Assembly (NCBI GenBank): GCA_016932895.1
Contig: JAFGCA010000310.1
Span: 1-9,957, forward strand
Direction: 5' to 3'
DNA: 9,957 nucleotides
DNA from: Sedimentisphaerales bacterium
GTDB lineage: Bacteria > Planctomycetota > Phycisphaerae > Sedimentisphaerales > SG8-4
A program made the translations under genes and the position numbers. Below, one piece after another: positions 1-5,471 of the stretch. The notes under the pieces were generated by a model, which ran no database searches, was not told where the DNA came from, and was given only the letters and a program-made list of their open reading frames with translations. Positions within the stretch are counted from its first letter, which is position 1. Each line of letters begins with the position of its first letter.

Positions 1-263
1 TCCTGCTCCGACGCGACGGCGTGCCCGGCCGTCTCGGCCGCCAGCTCCAGCACCGGCCCGTACAGCCCCACCTTCGGATCGTGAATGGCAAACTGCGTCG
101 TGTGCACGCCGACAGCCAGGCCGCCCGCGCCGGCCGCGACGTAATACCGCGTCAGGGCCCGCTGATGCCGCTCGTCCAGTTTCTGCTCCGCCGTCAGCGA
201 CAGCGGGTGCGCCGGAATGACGCAGCCGGCCCGCAGCCTCTCGAAGACCTTCTCACTCATCAT
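1..263 (-). CDS. DapA/N-acetylneuraminate lyase family aldolase, N-terminal part (runs off window)
   Basis: Only the first 87 residues are present; the gene continues past base 1. The N-terminus (VIPAHPLSLTAEQKLDER, residues 15-32) is the typical first beta-strand and entry of the (beta/alpha)8 barrel of the dihydrodipicolinate synthase/N-acetylneuraminate lyase family, class I (Schiff-base) aldolases acting on pyruvate-type or 2-keto sugar acids. Residues 45-58 (GAGGLAVGVHTTQF) lie where family members carry the GTTGE carboxylate-binding loop; here it reads GVHTTQF, keeping the paired threonines but not the following GE, so a substrate other than that of DapA is likely. The catalytic lysine lies outside the window. 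The start is the first of two tandem ATGs at 261-263, with AGGAG upstream in the 12-bp gap after the epimerase stop codon. It is probably co-transcribed with the epimerase and acts in the cytoplasm. Family assignment is firm, substrate unknown. Confidence 0.85.
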   Translation of the reverse strand, partial: MMSEKVFERLRAGCVIPAHPLSLTAEQKLDERHQRALTRYYVAAGAGGLAVGVHTTQFAIHDPKVGLYGPVLELAAETAGHAVASEQ

Positions 264-275
264 CGGCAACTCCTC

Positions 276-1295
276 TCAGAATCGCCCGTCGCGGACGTCG
301 TATTTCGTGGGCTTGTTGAGCACCTTTCCGCCCGCCGCCACCCAGGTGGCGATGCGCTCGACCATCTCATCAAGCGACGTCGCCGGCGCCCCAAGCGTCT
401 CGACGCAACGCGACGCATTCGACAACAGCGCGCTGTCGGCTTCCACGCCCGTCAAGACCGGCTTGCGACCGAGAACCTCACCGATCCGCGCCGCCAGCTC
501 GCGCACGCGCACCGTCTCGCGCCCCGTGACATTGAGAATCGCCGGAGGGCTGTCGGCGAAGCGCAACGACCGGATGATGGTGTTGTTGGCATCGCCCTGC
601 CAGATCAGGTTGACCGCCCCCATCGTGACATCGACGGGCTCGCCGTGCAGGATCTTGTGCGTCAGGTCCACGATGATGCCGTAGCGGCACTCGTTGGCGT
701 AGTTGAGCCGGATCAGCGTCACCGGCGTCCCGTGACAATTCGAGAAATGCTGGAACATCCGCTCGCGCCCGAGGCACGACTGGGCATACTCCCCCACCGG
801 CCCGGGCTCGTCCTCCTCGCGCGCGCCGCCGCTCTGCGAATCGACAAACGCATACACGTTGCCCGTCGAAAGGGCTACGATGCGAGAGTCACGATACCGC
901 CGCGCCGCCAGCGCCGGCACGTACGCGTTCATCGCCCAGGTCAGAGGCTGCTGGCCCGTGACGCCGAACTTCATGCCCACCAGGTAGAACACGTTGGGGA
1001 CATCGGGCAGGCCCGCCCAGGCGGCCTCGTCCAGCAGGTCCGCCTCGATGGTCTCGATCCCCTTCTCTTCGATGCGGCCCTTGACCTGCCGGTTGCTGAA
1101 GCGCGACACGGCGTAGATGGTCCTCCCGGACGCCGCTTTTCGCAGCATCATCGCCAGCGTCGGCCCCATCTTCCCGCCGGCGCCCAGCACAGCGATGTCC
1201 CCCGGCACCGACCCCAACGCCGCGATGGTGGCGTCCTCGGGCTCGCTGAGCAGATTCTCCAATTCGTTTTCGCTGGTCGGTCGCTCATCGCGCAT
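276..1295 (-). CDS. NAD(P)-dependent epimerase/dehydratase-like (extended SDR) protein
   Basis: A 339-residue protein with an N-terminal Rossmann fold. The dinucleotide loop GAGGKMG is at residues 38-44, after a ~30-residue lead, and the strand DLLD is near 86-89. The STGNVY segment at 143-148 matches the catalytic Ser/Thr strand of extended short-chain dehydrogenases. The active-site tyrosine appears as Y170 in GEYAQSCLGRERMF, where the usual YxxxK lysine is replaced by Cys174. Soluble, no signal peptide. The start at 1295 is chosen because AGGAGAG precedes it and the residues after it fit the family; the longer reading frame upstream would run through the promoter region. It is followed after 12 bp by the DapA-family aldolase, so the pair probably works on a sugar or sugar acid that is oxidised or epimerised and then cleaved. 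This pathway role is inferred from neighbourhood. The fold is sure; activity is uncertain because of the Lys-to-Cys change. Confidence 0.85.
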   Translation of the reverse strand: MRDERPTSENELENLLSEPEDATIAALGSVPGDIAVLGAGGKMGPTLAMMLRKAASGRTIYAVSRFSNRQVKGRIEEKGIETIEADLLDEAAWAGLPDVPNVFYLVGMKFGVTGQQPLTWAMNAYVPALAARRYRDSRIVALSTGNVYAFVDSQSGGAREEDEPGPVGEYAQSCLGRERMFQHFSNCHGTPVTLIRLNYANECRYGIIVDLTHKILHGEPVDVTMGAVNLIWQGDANNTIIRSLRFADSPPAILNVTGRETVRVRELAARIGEVLGRKPVLTGVEADSALLSNASRCVETLGAPATSLDEMVERIATWVAAGGKVLNKPTKYDVRDGRF

Positions 1296-1332
1296 GGGCC
1301 AATCTCTCCTACGACACGAATGCTTTGCCCCT

Positions 1333-1361
1333 CGTCTACCGCAACGGTTCGCATCTGTCAA
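1333..1361 (-). promoter_or_regulatory. Candidate sigma70 promoter for the epimerase-aldolase unit
   Basis: Reading the minus strand, a perfect TTGACA lies at 1361-1356 and a weak -10 (TAGACG, 3 of 6 matches) at 1338-1333 with a 17-nt spacer, about 40 nt before the start codon at 1295. The -35 is strong and the -10 poor, so an activator may be needed or the true -10 may lie elsewhere. Confidence 0.4.
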
Positions 1362-1403
1362 GCACGCCCCCGCCCCGCCGGCGTTGACAAGCCGTTGCGA
1401 TAG
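1336..1403. promoter_or_regulatory. Inverted 12-bp boxes in a divergent promoter (candidate operator pair)
   Basis: CTACCGCAACGG at 1336-1347 is the reverse complement of CCGTTGCGATAG at 1392-1403 at 11 of 12 positions, with 44 bp between them. Each box follows its own outward-facing TTGACA and lies in or across the -35/-10 spacer of one of the two divergent promoters. This placement suits a regulator controlling the epimerase-aldolase unit and the beta-helix gene together. No regulator gene is in the window, so the binding protein is unknown. Confidence 0.45.
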
Positions 1404-1412
1404 TCTCATAAT
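1384..1412 (+). promoter_or_regulatory. Sigma70-type promoter of the beta-helix gene
   Basis: TTGACA at 1384-1389 and CATAAT at 1407-1412 are separated by 17 nt: a perfect -35 and five of six -10 matches at optimal spacing. Transcription would start near 1419 and give a leader of about 70 nt before the ATG at 1490. Confidence 0.7.
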
Positions 1413-1489
1413 CATCTCGATCCGGCTCTGCATTTGTGCGAGCCCGAAGACGTCCGCAACCGTCCCGACAGTCTACAAGGAGGCCGACG

Positions 1490-2818
1490 ATGAGACCGAG
1501 CACTGTCACCTTCACTGTTTCGGTTCTGTGTCTCTGCATGTCCCATTCGCTCTGCGTCGCGGCGCCGGCGCCCGATTTCTCGCCGCCCGGGCAGGAGCGA
1601 CAACTCCCCACGGCCATGCACTCGGCCATGGAAGAGACGCCGCACATCACCGTCGGCATCGAAGCCGGCGACCTGGTCGGCAGCGACAACCGGGCGCTGC
1701 AGGCCGCCGTTGACTACGTCGCCAACCTCGGTGGCGGCCTCGTCGAGATCGGCGCCGGCCAGTATCTCATACGCGACTCGCTGCACCTGCGCCCCCACGT
1801 GACCGTGCGCGGCGCGCCGGGAAAGACCATTCTGCGCAAGGTCGATAGCGTCGTCTCGGCTCTGGCGCTCGACGGCGATTTCGGCGAGGAGCAGATCACC
1901 GTGACAGACCCGGCGGGCTTTGCCGTCGGCGCCGGCGTGGCGATCTGGGACGACCGCGCGGGCGGATTCCACACAACCGTTGCCCGCATCACGGGCCGAA
2001 CCGATCACACGTTCTCCATCGACAAGCCCCTCATGGCCGACTGCATGGTGCACAACCACGCCAAAGCCGCCACCGTCTTCCCCGTCGTCAGCGGTTACTA
2101 CGCCGAGAACGCCCGCGTCGAGAATCTCGTCATCGAGGGCAACCGGGACGGCAACGTGCATCTGAACGGCTGCCGCGGCGCCGGCATTTTCCTCTACCGC
2201 TCCCACGGCGTCGTCATCGCCCGCTGCGAAATCCGCCGCTACAACGGCGACGGCATCAGCTTCCAGCAATCCAACGATGTCACGCTCGAACACTGCACCA
2301 GCACGGGCAACGCCTCGCTCGGCCTGCATCCGGGGAGCGGCTCGCAGCGGCCGACCGTGCGGAACTGCGTCGCCCGCGACAACGGCGAGGACGGCCTGTT
2401 CCTCTGCTGGCGCGTCCGTCACGGCCTCTTCGAAGACAACCTGCTCGAAGGCAACGGCCGCTTCGGCATCTCCATCGGGCACAAGGATTCCGACAACCTC
2501 TTTCGCCGAAACACCGCCCGCCGCAACCGGCAGCACGGCCTGTTCTTCCGCAACGAGACGCTTGGCATGGCCCCGCACCGCAACCGCTTCGAGCACAACC
2601 TCATCGAGGACAACGGCGGCGCCGAGGTCCGCATCCGCGGCGAAGTCAACGAACTGACGTTCGCGCATAACAAGATCCGTGACATCCGCAACGAGGATTC
2701 GGAGGCCTCGTCCGTCGGAATCCTCATCGAGGACCGCGTCGGTCCCGTGTACCTGCAAGACAACGTGATCGAGGCGAAAGTCCCGATCGAGGACAAGCGC
2801 CCGGGCCGGTCGAAATAA
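1490..2818 (+). CDS. Secreted right-handed parallel beta-helix protein (pectate-lyase-like fold)
   Basis: A 442-residue protein with an N-terminal Sec signal (hydrophobic residues about 6-25, likely cleavage after VAA at 23-25). Residues 66-115 (NRALQAAVDYVANLGGG followed by a strand-rich GAGQYLIRDSLHL segment) form the N-terminal cap typical of pectate-lyase-superfamily proteins. From about 205 to 430 the chain is a run of short parallel strand rungs, repeatedly showing patterns such as VENLVIEGN, VVIARCEIRRYNGDGISF, VTLEHCTSTGNASLGL, PTVRNCVARDNGEDGLF and GLFEDNLLEGNGRFGI. This is the right-handed beta-helix (Beta_helix/CASH) pattern of polysaccharide lyases, epimerases and glycosidases. 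AAGGAGG at 1477-1483 sits 6 nt before the chosen ATG; a start further upstream would lose the signal peptide. It probably acts on a polysaccharide outside the cytoplasm; the catalytic residues and substrate cannot be read with confidence. It has its own promoter and is divergent from the epimerase unit. Confidence 0.88.
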   Translation: MRPSTVTFTVSVLCLCMSHSLCVAAPAPDFSPPGQERQLPTAMHSAMEETPHITVGIEAGDLVGSDNRALQAAVDYVANLGGGLVEIGAGQYLIRDSLHLRPHVTVRGAPGKTILRKVDSVVSALALDGDFGEEQITVTDPAGFAVGAGVAIWDDRAGGFHTTVARITGRTDHTFSIDKPLMADCMVHNHAKAATVFPVVSGYYAENARVENLVIEGNRDGNVHLNGCRGAGIFLYRSHGVVIARCEIRRYNGDGISFQQSNDVTLEHCTSTGNASLGLHPGSGSQRPTVRNCVARDNGEDGLFLCWRVRHGLFEDNLLEGNGRFGISIGHKDSDNLFRRNTARRNRQHGLFFRNETLGMAPHRNRFEHNLIEDNGGAEVRIRGEVNELTFAHNKIRDIRNEDSEASSVGILIEDRVGPVYLQDNVIEAKVPIEDKRPGRSK

Positions 2819-2834
2819 CGACCGCCCGACTACC

Positions 2835-2861
2835 AGATTGCTTCGCTCCGCTCGCAATGAC
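2835..2861 (-). repeat. Short dispersed GTCATTGCGAG...GAAGCAATCT repeat, copy 1
   Basis: Read on the minus strand this is GTCATTGCGAGCGGAGCG followed by AAGCAATCT. Its ends (ATTGC and GCAAT) are themselves inverted, so the unit can fold on itself. From memory, this sequence type is a frequent intergenic repeat in diverse bacterial genomes. Here it begins 17 bp after the stop codon of the beta-helix gene. Confidence 0.75.
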
Positions 2862-2879
2862 GGCGCCCACCTCGCACAT

Positions 2880-2912
2880 GTCATTGCGAGCAGCGCAGCG
2901 ACGAAGCAATCT
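2880..2912 (+). repeat. Short dispersed GTCATTGCGAG...GAAGCAATCT repeat, copy 2 (inverted to copy 1)
   Basis: GTCATTGCGAGCAGCGCAGC followed by GACGAAGCAATCT. It matches the reverse complement of copy 1 at both ends but is 6 nt longer in the middle. The two copies face each other across 18 bp in the gap between two convergent genes. The pair can form a long hairpin in either transcript and may act as a bidirectional terminator or 3' end stabiliser; no U-tract is present, so a classical intrinsic terminator is not shown. Confidence 0.75.
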
Positions 2913-2954
2913 CCTCCCGCATCGTCACAGCACTTGCCTAATACGGCCTGCTCT

Positions 2955-3935
2955 CTACCGCTTGGCCTTTTCGATCACGGATGCGAGCGTTACCGGCGCA
3001 CCGCCTTTGGCCTTGGATTCGTCGGCGGCGCTCATGAAGGCGAAGATCTCGATTGTCTCGGCCGGCGGCACCGGGATGCGCCCGGTCTTGAAGAACGCCA
3101 CGATCTCTTCGACGAGATGCCCGTAGCCCTCGTAGCTGCCGCTCCGCGCGATCCCCTTGTCGCCGAACACCATCGCGCCGTAGTCCTTCTTGCCCGTCTT
3201 GAGTCCGCGGTAGGTGCCGATGCGGCCGTCCTTCCACACACCCACGACGAACTCGTGACTGGGCGTCTGGGCCCGCTGCACCGACACGCAGCCCTGCCCC
3301 ATGATCGTGAACAGAATCTCCACGCCGTGCACGCCGTACCAGTACAGGTCCGGGTGGTGCTCCTCAATGCTGCACGGGCTAAACGCCTCGCAACCGAGCA
3401 CCTTGCCCACGTCCTTGTGATTCCGCATTCCGATGATGCCCGGGCTGAATCGCAGCGAAGAGCTGGACCAGCACGGCACGCCCCTCTCTTCGGCTAAGCG
3501 GAAGATCTCGACGGCGTCGGCGAGGCTGCCGGCCACCGGCTTGTCGATGAAGACCGGCTTCTTCGCCGCGATCACCGGCCTGACCTGCTCCAGGTGCGGC
3601 CGGCCGTCCACGCTTTCCAGCAGCACGCCATCGACCTTGCGGCAAAGCTCCTCGATGCTGTCGACGATCTCGAGCCCGAACTCGTCGCGCAACTGCTTCG
3701 TGTAGTTGCCGACCCGGTTGGCCGACGACGGAATGTCGGGCGAGCCGCCCGGATAGCCGGCCACGACCTTGCAGCCGTAGTTCTTGGCCGGATCGTTAAG
3801 GACTCTTGTGAACGCGATCACGTGCGAGGTGTCCAGCCCGATCATGCCGATCTTAAAGACATCGCCGCCTTCCGCCGCCCACACCGGCCCCGCCACACAA
3901 CAAACCGCCAAAACGACCCACATCCTGCGAAGCAT
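2955..3935 (-). CDS. Exported Gfo/Idh/MocA-family oxidoreductase-like protein
   Basis: A 326-residue protein with a Sec-type signal peptide (hydrophobic about 6-19, cleavage likely after VWA at 18-20; no twin-arginine motif). The Rossmann-like N-terminal domain begins KIGMIGLDTSH (28-38), followed by VDGVLLE (101-107) and the family signature at 131-133, here DKP instead of the usual EKP. The C-terminal alpha/beta domain carries YGVHGVEILF (200-209), whose histidine occupies the usual substrate/catalytic position. Family members are NAD(P)-dependent dehydrogenases or glycosidases acting on sugars and inositols. Here the glycine-rich GxGxxG loop is replaced by GLDTSH, so cofactor binding is doubtful. 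The start at 3935 is supported by GGAGGT 6 nt upstream. It converges on the beta-helix gene and diverges from the sigma factor gene, apparently as a single-gene unit. Family clear, reaction unknown. Confidence 0.87.
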   Translation of the reverse strand: MLRRMWVVLAVCCVAGPVWAAEGGDVFKIGMIGLDTSHVIAFTRVLNDPAKNYGCKVVAGYPGGSPDIPSSANRVGNYTKQLRDEFGLEIVDSIEELCRKVDGVLLESVDGRPHLEQVRPVIAAKKPVFIDKPVAGSLADAVEIFRLAEERGVPCWSSSSLRFSPGIIGMRNHKDVGKVLGCEAFSPCSIEEHHPDLYWYGVHGVEILFTIMGQGCVSVQRAQTPSHEFVVGVWKDGRIGTYRGLKTGKKDYGAMVFGDKGIARSGSYEGYGHLVEEIVAFFKTGRIPVPPAETIEIFAFMSAADESKAKGGAPVTLASVIEKAKR

Positions 3936-4011
3936 CGTCGTACCTCCATTTCATTCCACACCACACGAGCCAACCCAAAAACCAGCCGGAACCCCCGGCA
4001 CAATCCCCACC

Positions 4012-4039
4012 AATATACCAAATCCCCCCCAAAAGTCAC
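4012..4039 (-). promoter_or_regulatory. Candidate promoter of the exported Gfo/Idh-like gene
   Basis: On the minus strand GTGACT (4039-4034) and TATATT (4017-4012) are 16 nt apart. The -10 matches five of six consensus positions, the -35 four of six. The spacer includes a run of seven G. The predicted leader to the start codon at 3935 is about 70 nt. Confidence 0.4.
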
Positions 4040-4304
4040 CGCCCCACCGGCTTCAGTGCCCGTAAAGTCCGTCGTCCGCGTCGAAACGGCAGCAGCCGCC
4101 TGGAATGGAGGAAGGATGATTAACGACTGAGGATGGCCCCCATTCCGTGGGGTACGCCCTGCACGCCGATCTCTCGGTCGCGGCCGCCGCATTGTCTCAC
4201 CGAAACCCACCAAACCACGACGCCATGAGCACATTGCCAACCCGATTGTAAATCCTGGACGCCAAATAGGAAACCGCAAATCATGGCGAACACAGCGCAA
4301 AAAA

Positions 4305-4345
4305 CTTTTTCTGAAACTTTCGCGACCGTTGTGTTTCTCTTTATC
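4305..4345 (+). promoter_or_regulatory. Possible promoter/leader element of the sigma factor gene
   Basis: An A/T-rich stretch contains TGAAACTTT at 4312-4320, which resembles the GGAACTTT-like -35 of ECF-type promoters, followed 15 nt after GAAAC by GTTTC at 4333-4337, so the two also form an inverted repeat. An ECF-type promoter here would fit autoregulation, but no -10 is convincing, so this is suggestive only. Confidence 0.28.
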
Positions 4346-4390
4346 ACAGAGCAGAATGGCAAACAGGATTTATCTGTCAGGAAGATAGAA

Positions 4391-5149
4391 ATGTCGAAGG
4401 AAATGCAACTGCTGCAAGCTTCGCTGGCGGGCGACAGGAACGCCTTTGAAAAAATCGTGGCAAAATACCAGTCCACGATTTGTGCCATCACCCTCAGCGG
4501 GACCGGGCGATTGGACGCAAGCGAAGAGCTGGCCCAGGAGACCTTCGTGAACGCGTGGGAGCATCTCGACCAACTGCGGGACTTGCGCGGATTTCGGTCC
4601 TGGCTCTATAGCATCGCACGCAATGCAATCCATAATTATCGCCGCCGGAAAAAACTGGCGTCCATAGAACCCAACCTTACAGAGGCAGTCGCCAAAGACA
4701 CTCACAATCCCCCGGAGATCCTCATACGGAAAGAAGAACGCGCGATGCTCGAACAGGCGATCATGCGCTTGCCGGATAAATATCGCGAGCCACTCGTCAT
4801 GTTCTGCCGGGAACAGCGGTCGATTCGCGAATCCGCCGAGGCTCTGGGCTTAACTGAAGGGACGTTCCGCACGCGGCTGCATCGGGCCCGGCAGTTGCTC
4901 CGAGAGGAAGTCGCCGAGAAACTGGAACAGGCCCTCAAAGAAACCGGCCCGGGCAAGGACTTCACCAAGGCCGTCATGGTGACTGTCGGCGCTGTGCCGA
5001 TAGGATTGTCGGCCACGGCGGATGCGGCCTTGGCCGGCGCCTCGGCAGCAGAGCAAAGGGGTCAGGCTTTTTATTTTGTTGTTTTTGGTCTTATGCAATT
5101 CGCTCTCCTTGGGTTGTCTTGCCTGGGTTCGTCGGTCAGGGCCGGATAG
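4391..5149 (+). CDS. RNA polymerase sigma factor, sigma-70 family (ECF type) with C-terminal extension
   Basis: A 252-residue protein. Region 2 spans about 15-88: DRNAFEKIVAKYQ, then ASEELAQETFVNAWEHL (43-59, core-binding) and FRSWLYSIARNAIHNYRRRKK (68-88, -10 recognition). Region 4 spans about 114-175, with LPDKYREPLVM (127-137) and the helix-turn-helix IRESAEALGLTEGTFRTRLHRARQLL (145-170) that contacts the -35. Residues 175-215 form a linker (TGPGKDFTKAVMVTVGAVPIGLSATA) of a type seen after region 4 in planctomycete ECF factors. The final ~31 residues (222-252) are a hydrophobic tail (AFYFVVFGLMQFALLGLSCLGSS, 226-248) encoded by T-rich DNA unlike the rest of the gene. The start at 4391 follows AGGAAG at about 4379-4384; the upstream in-frame ATG at 4283 has no matching protein homology signal. 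No anti-sigma gene is adjacent, so the signal and regulon are unknown. Confidence 0.9.
   Translation: MSKEMQLLQASLAGDRNAFEKIVAKYQSTICAITLSGTGRLDASEELAQETFVNAWEHLDQLRDLRGFRSWLYSIARNAIHNYRRRKKLASIEPNLTEAVAKDTHNPPEILIRKEERAMLEQAIMRLPDKYREPLVMFCREQRSIRESAEALGLTEGTFRTRLHRARQLLREEVAEKLEQALKETGPGKDFTKAVMVTVGAVPIGLSATADAALAGASAAEQRGQAFYFVVFGLMQFALLGLSCLGSSVRAG
5055..5100 (+). repeat. Probable insertion/repeat remnant at the 3' end of the sigma factor gene
   Basis: AAAGGGGTCAGGCTTTTT at 5055-5072 resembles the AAAGGGGTCAGG-type sequences found next to REP-associated tyrosine transposase (RAYT, Y1_Tnp) elements in many bacteria; that resemblance is from memory. The following bases are strikingly T-rich for this genome. 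It falls exactly where the sigma factor C-terminus changes character, at residue 222. Confidence 0.4.
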
Positions 5150-5208
5150 GTGGGGGCTGGGTAAGGCCTGATCTTGTCTGCTCGTTGGCGGAATCATCGC
5201 ATCAACGA

Positions 5209-5327
5209 CTCGCTACCGCACTATACACTTTCCGGCCGTCAGTCCCATGCCGGCGGCTTTGTCCCGTTGCAACTTTCATTCTACCATCCCAACGCGGGGA
5301 TTTCAGACACAATTTCGTGACTCGGGG
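5209..5327. repeat. Diverged direct repeat, element A
   Basis: Aligns without any gap to 9065-9183 (constant offset 3856). I count about 30 mismatches in 119 columns, so about 75% identity, more than half of the changes being transitions. The best conserved blocks are CTACCGCA, GGCCGTC, GGTCCCA-like, GCGGCT, CCGTTGC and ACGCGGGG. It lies just past the 3' end of the two-gene minus-strand unit. Identity of the element is unknown. Confidence 0.75.
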
Positions 5328-5367
5328 CCCGTGAGCCGTCACCATTGCCCCGTGACCCGTGGTCCGG

Positions 5368-5397
5368 GAGATTGCCGCGCTGGGCTGGCAATGACAG
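5368..5397 (-). repeat. Degenerate copy of the ATTGC/GCAAT dispersed repeat
   Basis: GAGATTGCCGCGCTGGGCTG followed by GCAATGACAG keeps the GAGATTGC and GCAATGAC ends, in the same orientation as copy 1 at 2835-2861, with a different middle. Confidence 0.55.
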
Positions 5398-5471
5398 CCG
5401 GTGGGGCAAGCCGCCATCGCGCTACTCCTCGCTTCTCTTCCGGTTCGCCTCGGCCCTGATACCAGGGCGGA

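Larger units (their letters stand above)
3936..4390. other. Divergent intergenic region between the Gfo/Idh-like and sigma factor genes
   Basis: 455 bp with no convincing reading frame. It is C-rich on the plus strand near 3950-4040, more mixed in the middle, and A/T-richer from about 4285 on. It holds the candidate promoters for both flanking genes, listed separately. A small hairpin (CCCCA, 5-nt loop, TGGGG) near 4143-4157 has no tract of T beside it. I see no RNA gene or tRNA. Confidence 0.5.
5150..5471. other. Intergenic region between convergent sigma factor and DUF6057 genes
   Basis: 322 bp with no gene I can support. It contains element A of a diverged direct repeat (5209-5327), a GTGACC/GTGAGC-rich stretch (5328-5366), and a degenerate copy of the ATTGC/GCAAT dispersed repeat (5368-5397). 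No clear intrinsic terminator is visible for either gene. Confidence 0.6.

Noticed and set aside
21..1403. Long plus-strand reading frame of 460 codons
   Set aside because: It lies antisense to the aldolase and epimerase genes, is Arg/His/Pro-rich with no domain pattern, and runs through their promoter region. It is a GC-rich shadow.
1436..1489. Upstream ATG start for the beta-helix protein
   Set aside because: It would add an Arg-rich 18-residue leader in front of a good signal peptide, has no Shine-Dalgarno sequence, and the ATG at 1490 has AAGGAGG at ideal spacing.
1412..2884. Long minus-strand reading frame of 490 codons
   Set aside because: Antisense to the beta-helix gene, Ala/Val/Asp-rich with no recognisable domain; the opposite strand has a signal peptide, ribosome-binding site and promoter.
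4143..4157. Terminator hairpin (CCCCA/TGGGG)
   Set aside because: Five-base-pair stem without a T tract and in a divergent intergenic region where no transcript needs to end.
5209..5327. Class I cyclic-di-GMP riboswitch in element A (minus strand)
   Set aside because: A minus-strand GGGACAAAGCCGCCGGC resembles the GGGACGCAAAGCC core, but two core bases are missing and element B does not keep it, so the match is not supported.
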